Assembly: GCF_000734895.2 (NCBI RefSeq)
Contig: NZ_CP011382.1
Coordinates: 3,574,700 to 3,638,699, forward strand
From: Calothrix sp. 336/3
GTDB lineage: Bacteria; Cyanobacteriota; Cyanobacteriia; Cyanobacteriales; Nostocaceae
Direction of reading: 5' to 3'
DNA length: 64,000 nt
In this document: in pieces, positions 1 to 8,834 of the stretch
How positions within the stretch are numbered: position 1 is the stretch's first letter
Layout: each line of letters opens with the position of its first letter
The notes under the pieces: model-generated
Seen by the model: the letters and a program-made list of their open reading frames with translations, nothing else
Databases searched by the model: none
What the model was told of the DNA's origin: nothing
Translations under genes and position numbers: made by a program

Positions 1-690
1 GGTGAAGCCTTAATGGGCAACATGGGCTATGGAATTGATCCAGAGGTGGTCAAAGAAATAGGACAAGAGGTAGCAGAGGTGGTAGCCACTGGTGTACAGA
101 TTGCTATCGTTGTGGGCGGTGGCAATATTTTTCGTGGTGTCAAAGCGGCATCTGCGGGGATGGACAGGGCAACGGCTGACTACATCGGCATGATTGCCAC
201 GGTAATGAATGCCATGACACTGCAAGACTCCCTCGAACGTATGGGAATACAGACAAGAGTCCAAACGGCGATCGCCATGCAAGAGCTAGCAGAACCCTAT
301 ATTCGTCGTCGCGCCATCCGTCATCTGGAAAAGGGACGGGTGGTTATTTTTGGTGCAGGTTCTGGTAACCCCTTCTTTACTACAGATACGACTGCGGCAC
401 TACGGGCAGCGGAAATTGAAGCAGAGGTAATTTTTAAAGCCACCAAGGTAGATGGTATCTATGATGCCGATCCCCACATTTACCCTGATGCTAAACGTTA
501 CAATACCCTTACCTATAGTCATGTTTTGGCAAAAGACTTGCGAGTAATGGACAGTACCGCGATAGCCTTGTGTAAGGAAAATAATATCCCAATTCTGGTA
601 TTTGACTTAGGTGAGCGGGGTAACATCCGCCGTGCCGTTTTGGGAGAATCTATTGGCACCCTTGTGGGAGGTTCTTGTGAAATTAGCTGA
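1..690 (+). CDS. pyrH: Uridylate kinase (UMP kinase), 5' end cut by window
   Basis: UMP kinase phosphorylates UMP to UDP in cytosolic pyrimidine synthesis. The reading frame is open from base 1, where [14 protein letters not shown] is the end of the N-terminal kinase strand, so about a dozen N-terminal codons lie outside the window. Visible family marks are the glycine loop [10 protein letters not shown], the [13 protein letters not shown] nucleotide-binding segment and the [10 protein letters not shown] motif. These belong to the bacterial amino-acid-kinase-fold PyrH rather than to adenylate-kinase-like UMP kinases. The 3' end overlaps frr by 14 bases, so the two are translationally coupled. 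This is the usual bacterial pyrH-frr pair. Confidence 0.96.
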   Translation, partial: GEALMGNMGYGIDPEVVKEIGQEVAEVVATGVQIAIVVGGGNIFRGVKAASAGMDRATADYIGMIATVMNAMTLQDSLERMGIQTRVQTAIAMQELAEPYIRRRAIRHLEKGRVVIFGAGSGNPFFTTDTTAALRAAEIEAEVIFKATKVDGIYDADPHIYPDAKRYNTLTYSHVLAKDLRVMDSTAIALCKENNIPILVFDLGERGNIRRAVLGESIGTLVGGSCEIS

Positions 691-1225
691 AGCTGAGAGT
701 ACGATGCAAAAGACCGTTGAAGCAACTCAACGAGCTTTTAATACAATTCGCACTGGTAGAGCCAATGCGAGTTTATTGGATAAGGTAACGGTGGATTATT
801 ATGGTTCACCTACTCCTTTAAAGTCCCTGGCTAATATCAATACGCCAGATGCGACTACACTCTTGATTCAGCCTTACGATCGCAGTACCTTAAGTTTGAT
901 TGAAAAGGCTATTTCCATGTCAGATGTGGGTTTAACCCCCAGTAATGATGGTTCTGTTATTCGTTTGAATATTCCCCCACTGACGAGCGATCGCCGCAAA
1001 GAACTAGTCAAACTCGCTGCAAAATATGCTGAGGAAGGACGTGTAGGTATTCGCAATATCCGTCGTGATACTCAAGATTTCATCCGTAAACAGGAGAAAA
1101 ACTCGGAAATCTCTGAGGATGAATCGCGGGATCAACTGGATAAATTGCAAAAGTTGACCGATAAATATACTGCCAAAATCACAGAAATCCTGGCTGAGAA
1201 AGAAAAAGACATTAGTATTGTCTAA
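677..1225 (+). CDS. frr: Ribosome recycling factor
   Basis: The protein (182 aa, the usual family length) releases ribosomes from mRNA after termination together with EF-G. The GTG start at 677 is chosen because it gives the conserved N-terminus [10 protein letters not shown] and sits 4 bases after GGGAGGT inside pyrH; the frame is open further upstream but lacks homology there. Conserved blocks are [15 protein letters not shown] and the C-terminal [19 protein letters not shown], which form the two ends of the three-helix bundle. The start lies inside the last codons of pyrH, so expression is coupled to it. Confidence 0.96.
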   Translation: MKLAEAESTMQKTVEATQRAFNTIRTGRANASLLDKVTVDYYGSPTPLKSLANINTPDATTLLIQPYDRSTLSLIEKAISMSDVGLTPSNDGSVIRLNIPPLTSDRRKELVKLAAKYAEEGRVGIRNIRRDTQDFIRKQEKNSEISEDESRDQLDKLQKLTDKYTAKITEILAEKEKDISIV

Positions 1226-1928
1226 ATGTCTACTGCCTCTGGCTGTGTTTTTTACGATTAAGTAGTAATGCTTGAGGATGAAGTTATCTGCCATCATTTA
1301 CCGTGATGTTCTGATAGCTTCATTCTTTGTTATGGGTAATTTTTACGAAAACTTTATAAAAAATGGCAAAACTTTGGTGGAAAATTTCTGAAGTGACGGA
1401 TAGATTCTGCAAAAATTAGATTTTCCTGTGGATGTAAATTATAATTGTCAATTCCTGCTGATAGAAATTATGTTGATGGCAAAATCATACTGATTCCAGA
1501 TGAATTACTGCATCTTTCCATATCCTATTGTTTTCTATAGCAATTATTCAAATATTGTTTTCATAACTTTGGGCTTAACCCTTGCTGTCTATGCTTTCTT
1601 ATCACCATATCTTGGCACTAAATTGACATTTTGACCCGATAGTGTCACAAATTATCCGTCTTTTTCACTACTTGTCAAGTAAAAGTTAATTCCCCCAAGA
1701 GTAATCTTTTGAATGTGACTCAATTTCACTATATTCATGGGAAAATTGGCATTTGTACTTTGAAATTTACGGATTAACTATTTTCTTTGAGAATAACTAT
1801 CTTAGACAAGTCAAACTCTATACAGTGTTTTGTTAACAGTAAAAAATAGGTTACATTTTGGTGAGACTATCATTCAGTAGCTTCACAAAGTCGCAATTAA
1901 ACTGATTCAGGAGCAAAAATTCAGCCTT
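1226..1928. other. Intergenic region, about 700 bases, no gene seen
   Basis: AT-rich spacer between frr and the flavoprotein gene. No open frame with a family signature or good ribosome site was found in either strand. It holds one long imperfect stem-loop close to the frr end (listed separately) and presumably the promoter of the gene at 1929. Confidence 0.6.
1277..1324 (+). terminator. Imperfect stem-loop after frr
   Basis: The arm starting GATGAAGTTATC at 1277 pairs with GATAGCTTCATTC ending near 1324, an imperfect stem of about 18 pairs around a TTTACCG loop. It lies 50 bases past the frr stop and is followed by a short TTTG, not a strong T-run. It could act as a weak terminator or 3'-end stabiliser. 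Confidence 0.4.
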
Positions 1929-3038
1929 ATGTATGACTGTATCATTGTCGGCGCGGGACCAGCAGGTGGTACGGCAGCGTATCATTTAGCCAAACAGGGG
2001 CGCTCAGTACTGGTAATTGAGAAAGAACCCTTACCTAGATACAAAGCCTGTGGAGGTGGTGTATCACCTGCGATCGCCCAATGGTTTGATTTTGATTTTT
2101 CTCCAGCGATTTCTACTAAAGCAGATACAATTCGCTGTACTTGGAAAATGGCGGATCCTGTTGAATCAGCCCTAGGTACTCCAGAACCTGTATGGATGGT
2201 GAAGCGGGATGTTTTTGATCATTTCCTGGTACAACAGGCGCAGAGTAAAGGTGCAGAACTTAAGGATAATACAGAAGTTACAGGTATTGAATTTCAGAGT
2301 GATCATTGGCAAGTCAATACAAAAAATGGAGCCTTTAGCGGTAAATATTTGATTGCTGCTGATGGTGCTAAGGGACCAATGGCAAAATGGCTAGGCTTTA
2401 AAGAGCGTAAGCTGCGATTGGCTGAATCTGTGGAGGTATCAGCTAATACCTCTGGTAATCAGGTGGCGGAATTTGAGTTTGGTTTGGTGAAAAACGGCTA
2501 CCTGTGGAATTTCCCCAAAGCCGATAGCTATTCTATTAGTGTGGGTAGTTTTATTGGCGGGGATCCCCAAGACTATCGCAAACAACTTCAGGAATATTGC
2601 CAAACATTGGGTTTAGATTTCAAAGGTGCTAAAACTTACACCCACGCCATGTGTTTGTGGAATGGTAATCAGACCCTACATACCCAAAACGCAGTCATTG
2701 CTGGGGAAGCTGCTGCTATTGTAGATCCCTTTACTGGTGAGGGTATTCGCCCTTCCATGTTTACTGGAATGTTAGCTGCTGATGCTGTTCACCAATCCTT
2801 GTCTGGCGATCGCGCTGCTCTGGAAAAATACTCAGACGCAGTGAACGAGCAATGGGGAACAGAAATGGCTTGGGCGCAAAAACTAGCAGGTATCTTTTAT
2901 CGTTTTCCTGGTGTTGGCTACAAAGTTGGAGTTAAACGTCCTACTGCTGTCGGTATGATGGGTAAAATTCTCTGTGGGGAATTACGTTATGGAGATGTTG
3001 CTGGTCGGGCAATTAAGCGTTTAACTCCCTTCGGTTAA
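1929..3038 (+). CDS. Geranylgeranyl reductase family FAD-dependent oxidoreductase
   Basis: The 369-aa flavoprotein has an N-terminal Rossmann dinucleotide fold with VGAGPAGGTAAYHLA (residues 7-21) and a C-terminal FAD-binding segment GEGIRPSMFTGMLAAD. Between them is the CGGGVSP motif characteristic of the geranylgeranyl reductase family (TIGR02032 type). Members saturate prenyl chains of lipids and quinones. It is not the chlorophyll ChlP enzyme: ChlP starts differently and is about 35 residues longer. The substrate cannot be told from sequence. Monocistronic, with a 700-base upstream region; convergent with the CPBP protease gene. Confidence 0.85.
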   Translation: MYDCIIVGAGPAGGTAAYHLAKQGRSVLVIEKEPLPRYKACGGGVSPAIAQWFDFDFSPAISTKADTIRCTWKMADPVESALGTPEPVWMVKRDVFDHFLVQQAQSKGAELKDNTEVTGIEFQSDHWQVNTKNGAFSGKYLIAADGAKGPMAKWLGFKERKLRLAESVEVSANTSGNQVAEFEFGLVKNGYLWNFPKADSYSISVGSFIGGDPQDYRKQLQEYCQTLGLDFKGAKTYTHAMCLWNGNQTLHTQNAVIAGEAAAIVDPFTGEGIRPSMFTGMLAADAVHQSLSGDRAALEKYSDAVNEQWGTEMAWAQKLAGIFYRFPGVGYKVGVKRPTAVGMMGKILCGELRYGDVAGRAIKRLTPFG

Positions 3039-3076
3039 GCTCAAATTTCTTCTCAAAATATATTCTCACTATTTCG

Positions 3077-3107
3077 TCACCCCAATTTTTGCTAAAAGTC
3101 GGGGTGA
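3077..3107. terminator. Stem-loop between convergent genes
   Basis: TCACCCC at 3077-3083 pairs perfectly with GGGGTGA at 3101-3107, with additional TTTT/AAAA pairing inside. It lies between the stops of two convergent genes (3038 and 3122). The plus-strand tail has only TTTT after a few bases, so a bidirectional terminator is plausible but not certain. Confidence 0.5.
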
Positions 3108-3121
3108 TGATGTTTTAAATC

Positions 3122-3976
3122 CTAGATACCTTTACCTAATGCCAGAACTATAGCAGTAATTAGCAAACAAGTAATTCCCGTGACTCCTGCTAAGGGCTTT
3201 TGATATTTACCTGTCACCCATTCTGGAACTTTGCCTGTGTAAGTAATTAATCCTGCGGTGTCAATGCAGGCGATCGCCCACACCCAACCTGTATGCAATC
3301 CCCAGGCTAAACCTAAGTTGTCATGATTGACTAATCTTGCCCCCACTAATACTATGCCCATCAGCCACAATCCAGGAATTTGTGGTATTGTTTCTCGTTG
3401 CTCCCAAACAAGGTGTAAAACAGCAAAAATCACACTAGAAGCTATTGCTGCTAACCATATCCCATTCACTTGAGCTAATTCTGTCAGGAGAAATCCTCGA
3501 AATATCAATTCTTCGACAGCACTAATTACTAAAGCAATCAAAAAAATTGAGAAAAGAATTGGTGGTAGCTGGGAAAAATTTTGCTTTTGCAGTTGACACC
3601 ATCCCCACAGCAATTGGCAGCTAAACACCGCAGTTAAAGTGATTACACCCAAGAGACAACCGACCACTAAAGTGAGAATTGTCGATAAATTCAGCCACAA
3701 ACCATAGCTGTTATAGGAAATCTCCCTAAATTGATTCATCAGCCACAAAATAATTGGAGCCAGACTATACAGAGAAATCACTAGGGGTATTTTTTTTTCT
3801 GCTGCTAAATTTTCCTGGGATGTCGATGGCAGGAAAAACAGTATAATTGCCGCAATTGGTAGCCAGAAAACTACCCAAGTCACAAAAAAAACCAGCACTA
3901 TTACTGGGGCTGGAATTGTTTGTAAAAACACACTTATTGAGGATAGGAAATTTATTAATAATTCTTCATTATTCAT
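3122..3976 (-). CDS. CPBP-family intramembrane glutamic protease
   Basis: A 284-aa polytopic membrane protein with about eight hydrophobic segments. The Abi/CPBP active-site motifs are present: the EExxxR block in AVEELIFRGFLL (around residue 155), a histidine in AVLHLVWE and another in the GLAWGLHTGWVW helix. Family members (Rce1-related) cleave peptides within the membrane. The cyanobacterial substrates are unknown. It stands alone, transcribed towards the flavoprotein gene. Confidence 0.85.
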   Translation of the reverse strand: MNNEELLINFLSSISVFLQTIPAPVIVLVFFVTWVVFWLPIAAIILFFLPSTSQENLAAEKKIPLVISLYSLAPIILWLMNQFREISYNSYGLWLNLSTILTLVVGCLLGVITLTAVFSCQLLWGWCQLQKQNFSQLPPILFSIFLIALVISAVEELIFRGFLLTELAQVNGIWLAAIASSVIFAVLHLVWEQRETIPQIPGLWLMGIVLVGARLVNHDNLGLAWGLHTGWVWAIACIDTAGLITYTGKVPEWVTGKYQKPLAGVTGITCLLITAIVLALGKGI

Positions 3977-4394
3977 CTGAGGAGAAATTGCAATTTTTCA
4001 ATTGATTTTCAGTGGAAACCTGGAATTATTGAACTGATGTTAATTCTTGTCACCCAGAAATTACTGGGGATAATTAACTGAAAATATGGTGTATTTTGTG
4101 ACATTTATCTAATTAAACACATAGAGAGGAAAGTTGAGTTTTTTGCCATGAGTTTGTTTCTGAAGGTCACTAGATACTAGTAGCGATCGCCCCCACAAAC
4201 TTTTGACATCTTGGAGTAATAAACTAACTTCCCTCTCTACTGTATTAAAGCTGAAGCGTCATTCTGTTATTTCTACCGCAGGAATGACTGGATAATTATC
4301 AACGAAAAATCGGCAATATCCGAATATTTCCCTTGAAGAAGTGAGAAAAGTTACATAGAAAATTCTTGAAACTCATTCCCATCTTCCGAGAAAT
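3977..4394. other. Intergenic region, about 420 bases
   Basis: Lies between two minus-strand genes, downstream of the AbrB-like regulator and upstream of the CPBP protease. One HIP1 octamer is present near 4183. No gene or convincing RNA structure was found. Confidence 0.5.
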
Positions 4395-4820
4395 TTATTC
4401 TTCTTCTACATCGTCTACTTCGTCATCAATATCTTGCTGACTTCCCTTGCCATCGGAATCAACTTGAATTAAGTGGATATGTTTATATCCGAGCTTAATC
4501 ACAAACTCATCACCAGATTTTAAGCCCATTGCTTTGGTGTAGGTAGCACCAATCACAATTTGACCATTTTGATGAACACTTACACGATAGGTCGGTTCAC
4601 GACCACGACCATCTTTTGGAGTTTCTGGACTCAGAGGAATTCCTCTAGCAGACAACAAAGCATCATAAAAGTCGGTCAGGTTTACTCTTACTTGACCACC
4701 TTTAGTTGTAGTGTAATAGCCACACTGTTTGGCTCTTTCTCGACGCGGCAAACTAGAAAGTTCTTTGACTTTAGCTAGTAGTGCTTTTCCGGTTAAAGGT
4801 GCGATTGCGGTTTCAGTCAT
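4395..4820 (-). CDS. cyAbrB-type transcriptional regulator
   Basis: 141-aa member of the cyanobacterial AbrB family. It has a conserved N-terminal half (GKALLAKVKELS, RRERAKQCGYYT) and a C-terminal swapped-hairpin AbrB-like domain (QNGQIVIGATYTKAMGLKSGDEFVIKLG, residues about 85-115), followed by an acidic tail ending DDEVDDVEEE. cyAbrB proteins are abundant nucleoid-associated regulators of carbon and nitrogen genes, including low-CO2 genes in Synechocystis. A link to the ccm/ndhF4 block 10 kb away is only a thought. Which of the two cyAbrB clades this is cannot be settled here. Confidence 0.88.
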   Translation of the reverse strand: MTETAIAPLTGKALLAKVKELSSLPRRERAKQCGYYTTTKGGQVRVNLTDFYDALLSARGIPLSPETPKDGRGREPTYRVSVHQNGQIVIGATYTKAMGLKSGDEFVIKLGYKHIHLIQVDSDGKGSQQDIDDEVDDVEEE

Positions 4821-6574
4821 TAGGCTCTAGATTTCCTTAATCTCTCCAAACTGTTCAACAATGTCTCATCATGCCATAATTTGGCTTTGTGACATCCGTT
4901 ATGACTTTGGTGTGATTCACCCTCAATGAAAGTGAATTCCTGCTGATCATTTATCCCTAACTTCTCCATGGGAAGCTAGCTATCACAGGCATTTATTTGC
5001 TGACCTTACGGCAATTTTCAGCATTTTCTGCCATCGAAAATGAAAGTGTTTTCTTTTTCTGGCGTTCACAGTGGTGTAATGTTTCAGCCAACTTGACAAA
5101 ATTAGCGGATATGACTACGACACACAAGTATTCAGCTTCAAAAATTGCCACTTTTGATTTACTTTACGAACCTCTTAGCTGTAGAATTAGAGATTTTTCA
5201 TCTAAAGTTCAGTATTCAGGAGTTGTAGTAGTTGCAGCAGGGGTAAACATTTTATCCAATGTACAGACGTTTCAAGCTTAACTTCCTATAGAAGTAAGTA
5301 CTTTGGCATCTCTACTGACTCCTAGACAAGAGTTTTAAACCTAGCCTTTGGTGGGCAAAGCAAAAAATTTTTTCCTTTTTTAAGCTCTATCCATCAACAG
5401 ATAGAGTGACTATCAACTCCTGTAACTGCTATATTCTGAACTCCTTTTATCTCCCTATTCCTTGCCAACAAAGGAAAGTTTCGTATTTCCATCAGGTGGA
5501 AGGGCATACAGCCTATTTTGCCAGTTGAACTGAAAATATATCCACTGGCAATGTCGAAGAAACAAATTTGGTATTCGCCGTTGTTGAACGGCAATAAATA
5601 CTGGTTTTGTGACCTCGTAATTTTATATTAAATAATAGCATGGACTAATAATAGCAAAATATTTGTTTAAGTTTGAATTAAACTTACTGTTACACTTTGA
5701 ACTCAACTATTGACATTTTGAAGACAAAGAAGCGAGAAATATCTAGCTGACATCCATAGATAGCTATTCTGCAAGTAGAGATGATGATTTACTAAAATTT
5801 GTAGATTGTTGCTCAACAGATGTATTTTGGTGATTCTCAGGTAGGAAGCAGAGTTTTGTAAAAATTCATGTAATTTTCAAAAAAACTGTTTGCATAAGTC
5901 TGTAGTCTTTCTTGATTATCTACTGTGGTGACTACCCTTTGGTTGTGGTGAGTGAGGAGGTGGGGAGCTAAAACATCAATATAAATTTATATAGGTTATT
6001 GTTATAGTTACATATCGGCTCACTTGCTCTTGTCTAGCGATCGCCATGACTTTCATTGCTTGTTGAGATCATTCCAGATAAGCGAAAAGGTGAGGATTTG
6101 GGATTAACTAGAGAAATTTCCGTCTAGAGAAGATGACTTCTGCTAACATCAACATACAGTTATAACAGTACTACTTGCCCAATAATCAATCTTTTTTGCT
6201 CTTGCTTTACTTGCAGCAGGAAAAACAATTGACTAGGCAGAACCGACTAAACTCTCTTATGTCAATCTGAATAATGGTTACAGATTTGTCTACCCTCTAG
6301 GAAATTGACTATAGAAGGGGAGAAAACCATGATTAAATCCGCAGCTACTTCGACAACTGAAATTTTCGAGTTTATCCTGAAGATTGAGAAGTTGTTACAC
6401 TCTTGGTGTATTAACAGCAAACAGATACTTGTGAATAGCAGTGTCACCTCAGAGAAGATTTTTCTCCAGGCTGATTCAACAATTTATTTTCTCACTTCAG
6501 GCAACAATATCTTCTAGGACTCTGGGATGGATTTTGCCTGGGGAGTACTATCTTCAGATTTTGGGTTTACAGCA
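4821..6574. other. Long non-coding stretch, about 1.75 kb
   Basis: Unusually long gene-free region between the cyAbrB gene (minus) and the sdhB-like gene (plus), which are divergent. Open frames of 60-94 codons occur (for example 4997-5281 plus and 5394-5594 minus), but they show no motif, no clear ribosome site and no family resemblance. It may hold long 5' regions, a small RNA or decayed genes. One small frame with a good ribosome site is listed at 6329. Confidence 0.5.
6329..6517 (+). CDS. Possible small hypothetical protein (62 aa)
   Basis: A 62-codon frame starting ATG at 6329, six bases after AAGGGGAG, which is a good ribosome site. The product begins MIKSAATSTTEIFEFILKI and has no signature I recognise. 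It ends 57 bases before the start chosen for the sdhB-like gene. It could be a leader peptide or a chance frame; confidence is low. Confidence 0.25.
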   Translation: MIKSAATSTTEIFEFILKIEKLLHSWCINSKQILVNSSVTSEKIFLQADSTIYFLTSGNNIF

Positions 6575-7606
6575 ATGGAAGTCGCTTTCAAAGTTATTCG
6601 ACAAACACAAAATTCTTCGGCGATCGCCAAGGATAGTGTTTCTAGGAGCATCACTCAAACTTATATTTTGCAGGTTGAGCCAGGGAATACTATCCTGGAT
6701 TGCCTCAACCAAATTAAATGGGAGCAGGATGGGACACTAGCTTTTCGGAAAAATTGCCGTAATACGATTTGTGGTAGTTGTGCTATCCGGATTAATGGAC
6801 GTTCTGCCCTTGCTTGTAAGGAAAATGTCGGTGGTGAAATATCCCGCTTACAGGCAATCACACCGGGCGAAAAACAGGAAAATTCCCTACCGGAAATCAC
6901 GATCGCTCCCTTGGGTAATATGCCAGTTATCAAGGATTTAGTCGTAGATATGGATGGTTTCTGGAATGATTTAGAACGAGTTGCTCCCTATGTGAGTACA
7001 GCTGCTAGACAAGTACCAGAGCGAGAATTTTTGCAAACTCCTGCTGAGCGATCGCTTCTAGATCAAACTGGTAACTGTATTATGTGTGGTGCTTGTTACT
7101 CAGAATGTAACGCCAAGGAAGTTAACCCCGATTTTGTCGGACCCCATGCCTTAGCGAAGGCTTACCGGATGGTAGCAGATAACCGTGACAGTAATACTGC
7201 CAATCGTCTAGAAGAATACAATACAAGTACATCTGGTGTTTGGGGTTGTACCCGTTGCTACTACTGCAATGAAGTTTGCCCTATGGAAGTCGCACCTCTA
7301 GAGCAAATCAGTAAAATTAAACAAGAAATCCTGGAACGTAAACAGGCAAGTGATAGTCGCTCCATCCGCCATCGTAAGGTATTGGTAGACCTAGTGAAAT
7401 CTGGTGGTTGGATTGACGAACGGCAATTTGGTTTACAAGTAATGGGTAATTATTTTCGTGATATTAAAGGTTTACTGAGTATTGCTCCCCTGGGTTTACG
7501 TATGCTTACCAAGGGTAAATTTCCCTTGAGTTTTGAAGCTTCTGAGGGAACCGAGCAGGTGCGATCGCTAATTAACGCCGTGCAAAAAGAAGAGAAGAAG
7601 CAATAG
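6575..7606 (+). CDS. sdhB: Succinate dehydrogenase/fumarate reductase iron-sulfur subunit
   Basis: The protein (343 aa) carries electrons from the flavoprotein subunit to quinone in complex II. An N-terminal [2Fe-2S] ferredoxin domain shows NCRNTICGSCAIRINGRSALAC. The C-terminal part has two cysteine clusters: CIMCGACYSEC for [4Fe-4S] and CTRCYYCNEVCP for the other centres. The start at 6575 (MEVAFKVIRQ) is preferred over an ATG 48 bases upstream because the ferredoxin fold begins there. The C-terminus is about 90 residues longer than in proteobacterial SdhB, as is common in cyanobacteria. No sdhA or membrane subunit is nearby, also common in this phylum. Confidence 0.9.
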   Translation: MEVAFKVIRQTQNSSAIAKDSVSRSITQTYILQVEPGNTILDCLNQIKWEQDGTLAFRKNCRNTICGSCAIRINGRSALACKENVGGEISRLQAITPGEKQENSLPEITIAPLGNMPVIKDLVVDMDGFWNDLERVAPYVSTAARQVPEREFLQTPAERSLLDQTGNCIMCGACYSECNAKEVNPDFVGPHALAKAYRMVADNRDSNTANRLEEYNTSTSGVWGCTRCYYCNEVCPMEVAPLEQISKIKQEILERKQASDSRSIRHRKVLVDLVKSGGWIDERQFGLQVMGNYFRDIKGLLSIAPLGLRMLTKGKFPLSFEASEGTEQVRSLINAVQKEEKKQ

Positions 7607-7631
7607 GTAATAGGTAACAAGTAATGGGTAA
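7604..7631 (+). repeat. Heptanucleotide tandem repeat at sdhB stop
   Basis: Four head-to-tail 7-mers of the form TAGGTAA, TAGGTAA, CAAGTAA, TGGGTAA. The first copy includes the sdhB stop codon. This is the short tandemly repeated repetitive (STRR) type known from filamentous cyanobacteria. Confidence 0.6.
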
Positions 7632-7652
7632 TATTGAATATTGCCGATTACT
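7620..7652. terminator. Stem-loop between convergent sdhB and TolB-like gene
   Basis: AGTAATGGGTAATATT (7620-7635) pairs in 14 of 16 positions with AATATTGCCGATTACT (7637-7652), leaving almost no loop when fully paired. It sits exactly between the two converging stops (7606 and 7665), followed by TTCCCCTT. Probably a bidirectional terminator built from repeat units. Confidence 0.45.
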
Positions 7653-7664
7653 TTCCCCTTACCT

Positions 7665-8198
7665 CTAGGGAATACTTATCTGTTGTCCAGAACGGTCATA
7701 CACTAAGATATCCCATTGACCATTCACACTTGACTCAAAAGCCACCCGACTCCCATCAGCACTAATCACTGGATTGCGTACATCTGCCTGTAAATTTGCA
7801 GTCAGGTTGCGAGATTGGCGAGTTTCTCTATCATAAAGAAAAATACCGGAACGTCCTTGACGAGAAGCCTTAAAAACAATGTATCGACCATCTTCCGAGA
7901 CTGAGGGGTGAGAGGCGATCGCGTCAAAGGAATTTAACCCAGGTAAATCAACTAAATTGCGATTCACCATATCAAACATATACACATCCTGAGTTCCTCG
8001 GCGATCGGTCGTCAAAACAATAAATCGACCAGCTATACGCGGTTCTCCCTCGGAAGCAGGACTATTTAACCCTCGTCCACCAGGGTCAAAAGGATAACTT
8101 AAAATTGCTGGGTATCCCGCACAACCACCTAAACTACCCAAGCTTATCCAAGTCAGAATTAGTACGGCGCGTTTACCTATAAATAATGACTTTCCCAC
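7665..8198 (-). CDS. TolB-like beta-propeller lipoprotein (second of a tandem pair)
   Basis: About 177 aa with a lipoprotein signal ending in the lipobox LGGC, then three WD40-like/PD40 propeller repeats with the pattern PSVSEDGRYIVFKA and PVISADGSRVAFES. Such repeats are found in TolB-like envelope proteins, and an anchoring or scaffolding role at the membrane is likely. The GTG start at 8198 gives MGKSLFIGKRAVLILTW and lies about 8 bases after GGGGGAG. A TTG at 8222 abutting the upstream stop is the alternative. It is clearly a duplicate of the gene just upstream. Confidence 0.75.
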   Translation of the reverse strand: MGKSLFIGKRAVLILTWISLGSLGGCAGYPAILSYPFDPGGRGLNSPASEGEPRIAGRFIVLTTDRRGTQDVYMFDMVNRNLVDLPGLNSFDAIASHPSVSEDGRYIVFKASRQGRSGIFLYDRETRQSRNLTANLQADVRNPVISADGSRVAFESSVNGQWDILVYDRSGQQISIP

Positions 8199-8222
8199 TG
8201 CCTTTTCTCCCCCTTCTATCAA

Positions 8223-8786
8223 CTAAAACGGTGGAGGTGATACCGTTGCACCATTGGGAATATCTAACTCAATATTTGGTCCCCGGTCAAGAACTTCAAT
8301 ATCCCACTGACCGCGAATCGTAGTTTCAAAGACTACGTACCGACCATCAGGACTAATCGCAGGATTTTTTACCCATCCTCGGTAGGTAGGTGTGAGTATT
8401 TGTGATTCTTGGGTTGCCCGATCATAGAGTGAAATCACTGGTCTACCTTGGTCACTGGTAATATATGCGATGTAGCGGGCATTGTAGCTGAGGCTAGGAC
8501 TTTCAACAATCGAACCTGAGCGATTGAGGCGCGGTAGTGATGCAAAGCTTTGCTGTTGAATATCATACAACAACAACTGGTGAATACCGTTCCGATTAGA
8601 AACCAATGCTAAATATCGCCCATTACCACTGAGTGATGGTTGTTCTTCAGTGTAGCGGCTATTGAGATTGCCAGAGCCAATGGAAATATTTTCGGGATTA
8701 CAGGATACAAGTAAGTTACCCAAAACAAAAACAAGACTCCAAGGAAATAGTTTTTGGAGCCAAAATCTCGGTGTAGTTTTTTTCAC
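8223..8786 (-). CDS. TolB-like beta-propeller lipoprotein (first of a tandem pair)
   Basis: 187 aa with a signal peptide and lipobox LLVSC (cysteine near residue 29), then three PD40 repeats: SLSGNGRYLALVS, SLSYNARYIAYIT and AISPDGRYVVFET. Repeat spacing matches the downstream neighbour, including the shared QWDIEVLDR/QWDILVYDR ends, so the pair arose by tandem duplication. Three repeats are too few for a closed propeller, so the two products may assemble together. Exact function unknown. Operon with the next gene (no gap or about 24 bases depending on start). Confidence 0.78.
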   Translation of the reverse strand: MKKTTPRFWLQKLFPWSLVFVLGNLLVSCNPENISIGSGNLNSRYTEEQPSLSGNGRYLALVSNRNGIHQLLLYDIQQQSFASLPRLNRSGSIVESPSLSYNARYIAYITSDQGRPVISLYDRATQESQILTPTYRGWVKNPAISPDGRYVVFETTIRGQWDIEVLDRGPNIELDIPNGATVSPPPF

Positions 8787-8834
8787 CTCAACTATCTTTC
8801 TCTAACTTGATGGCGAATTTCACCTCAGCTTGAT

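Noticed and set aside
1929-3038. Calling this gene chlP (chlorophyll geranylgeranyl reductase)
   Set aside because: N-terminus, length and internal blocks fit the broader GGR family, not the plant/cyanobacterial ChlP type.
4143-4204. AGTTTGT/ACAAACT inverted repeat
   Set aside because: Seven bases with a large loop is expected by chance in AT-rich DNA.
4997-5281. Plus-strand frame of 94 codons in the long gap
   Set aside because: No ribosome site, no recognisable motif and low-quality composition; kept only as part of the non-coding stretch.
5394-5594. Minus-strand frame of 66 codons in the long gap
   Set aside because: No motif or start signal; could be a chance frame or very decayed gene, not supportable.
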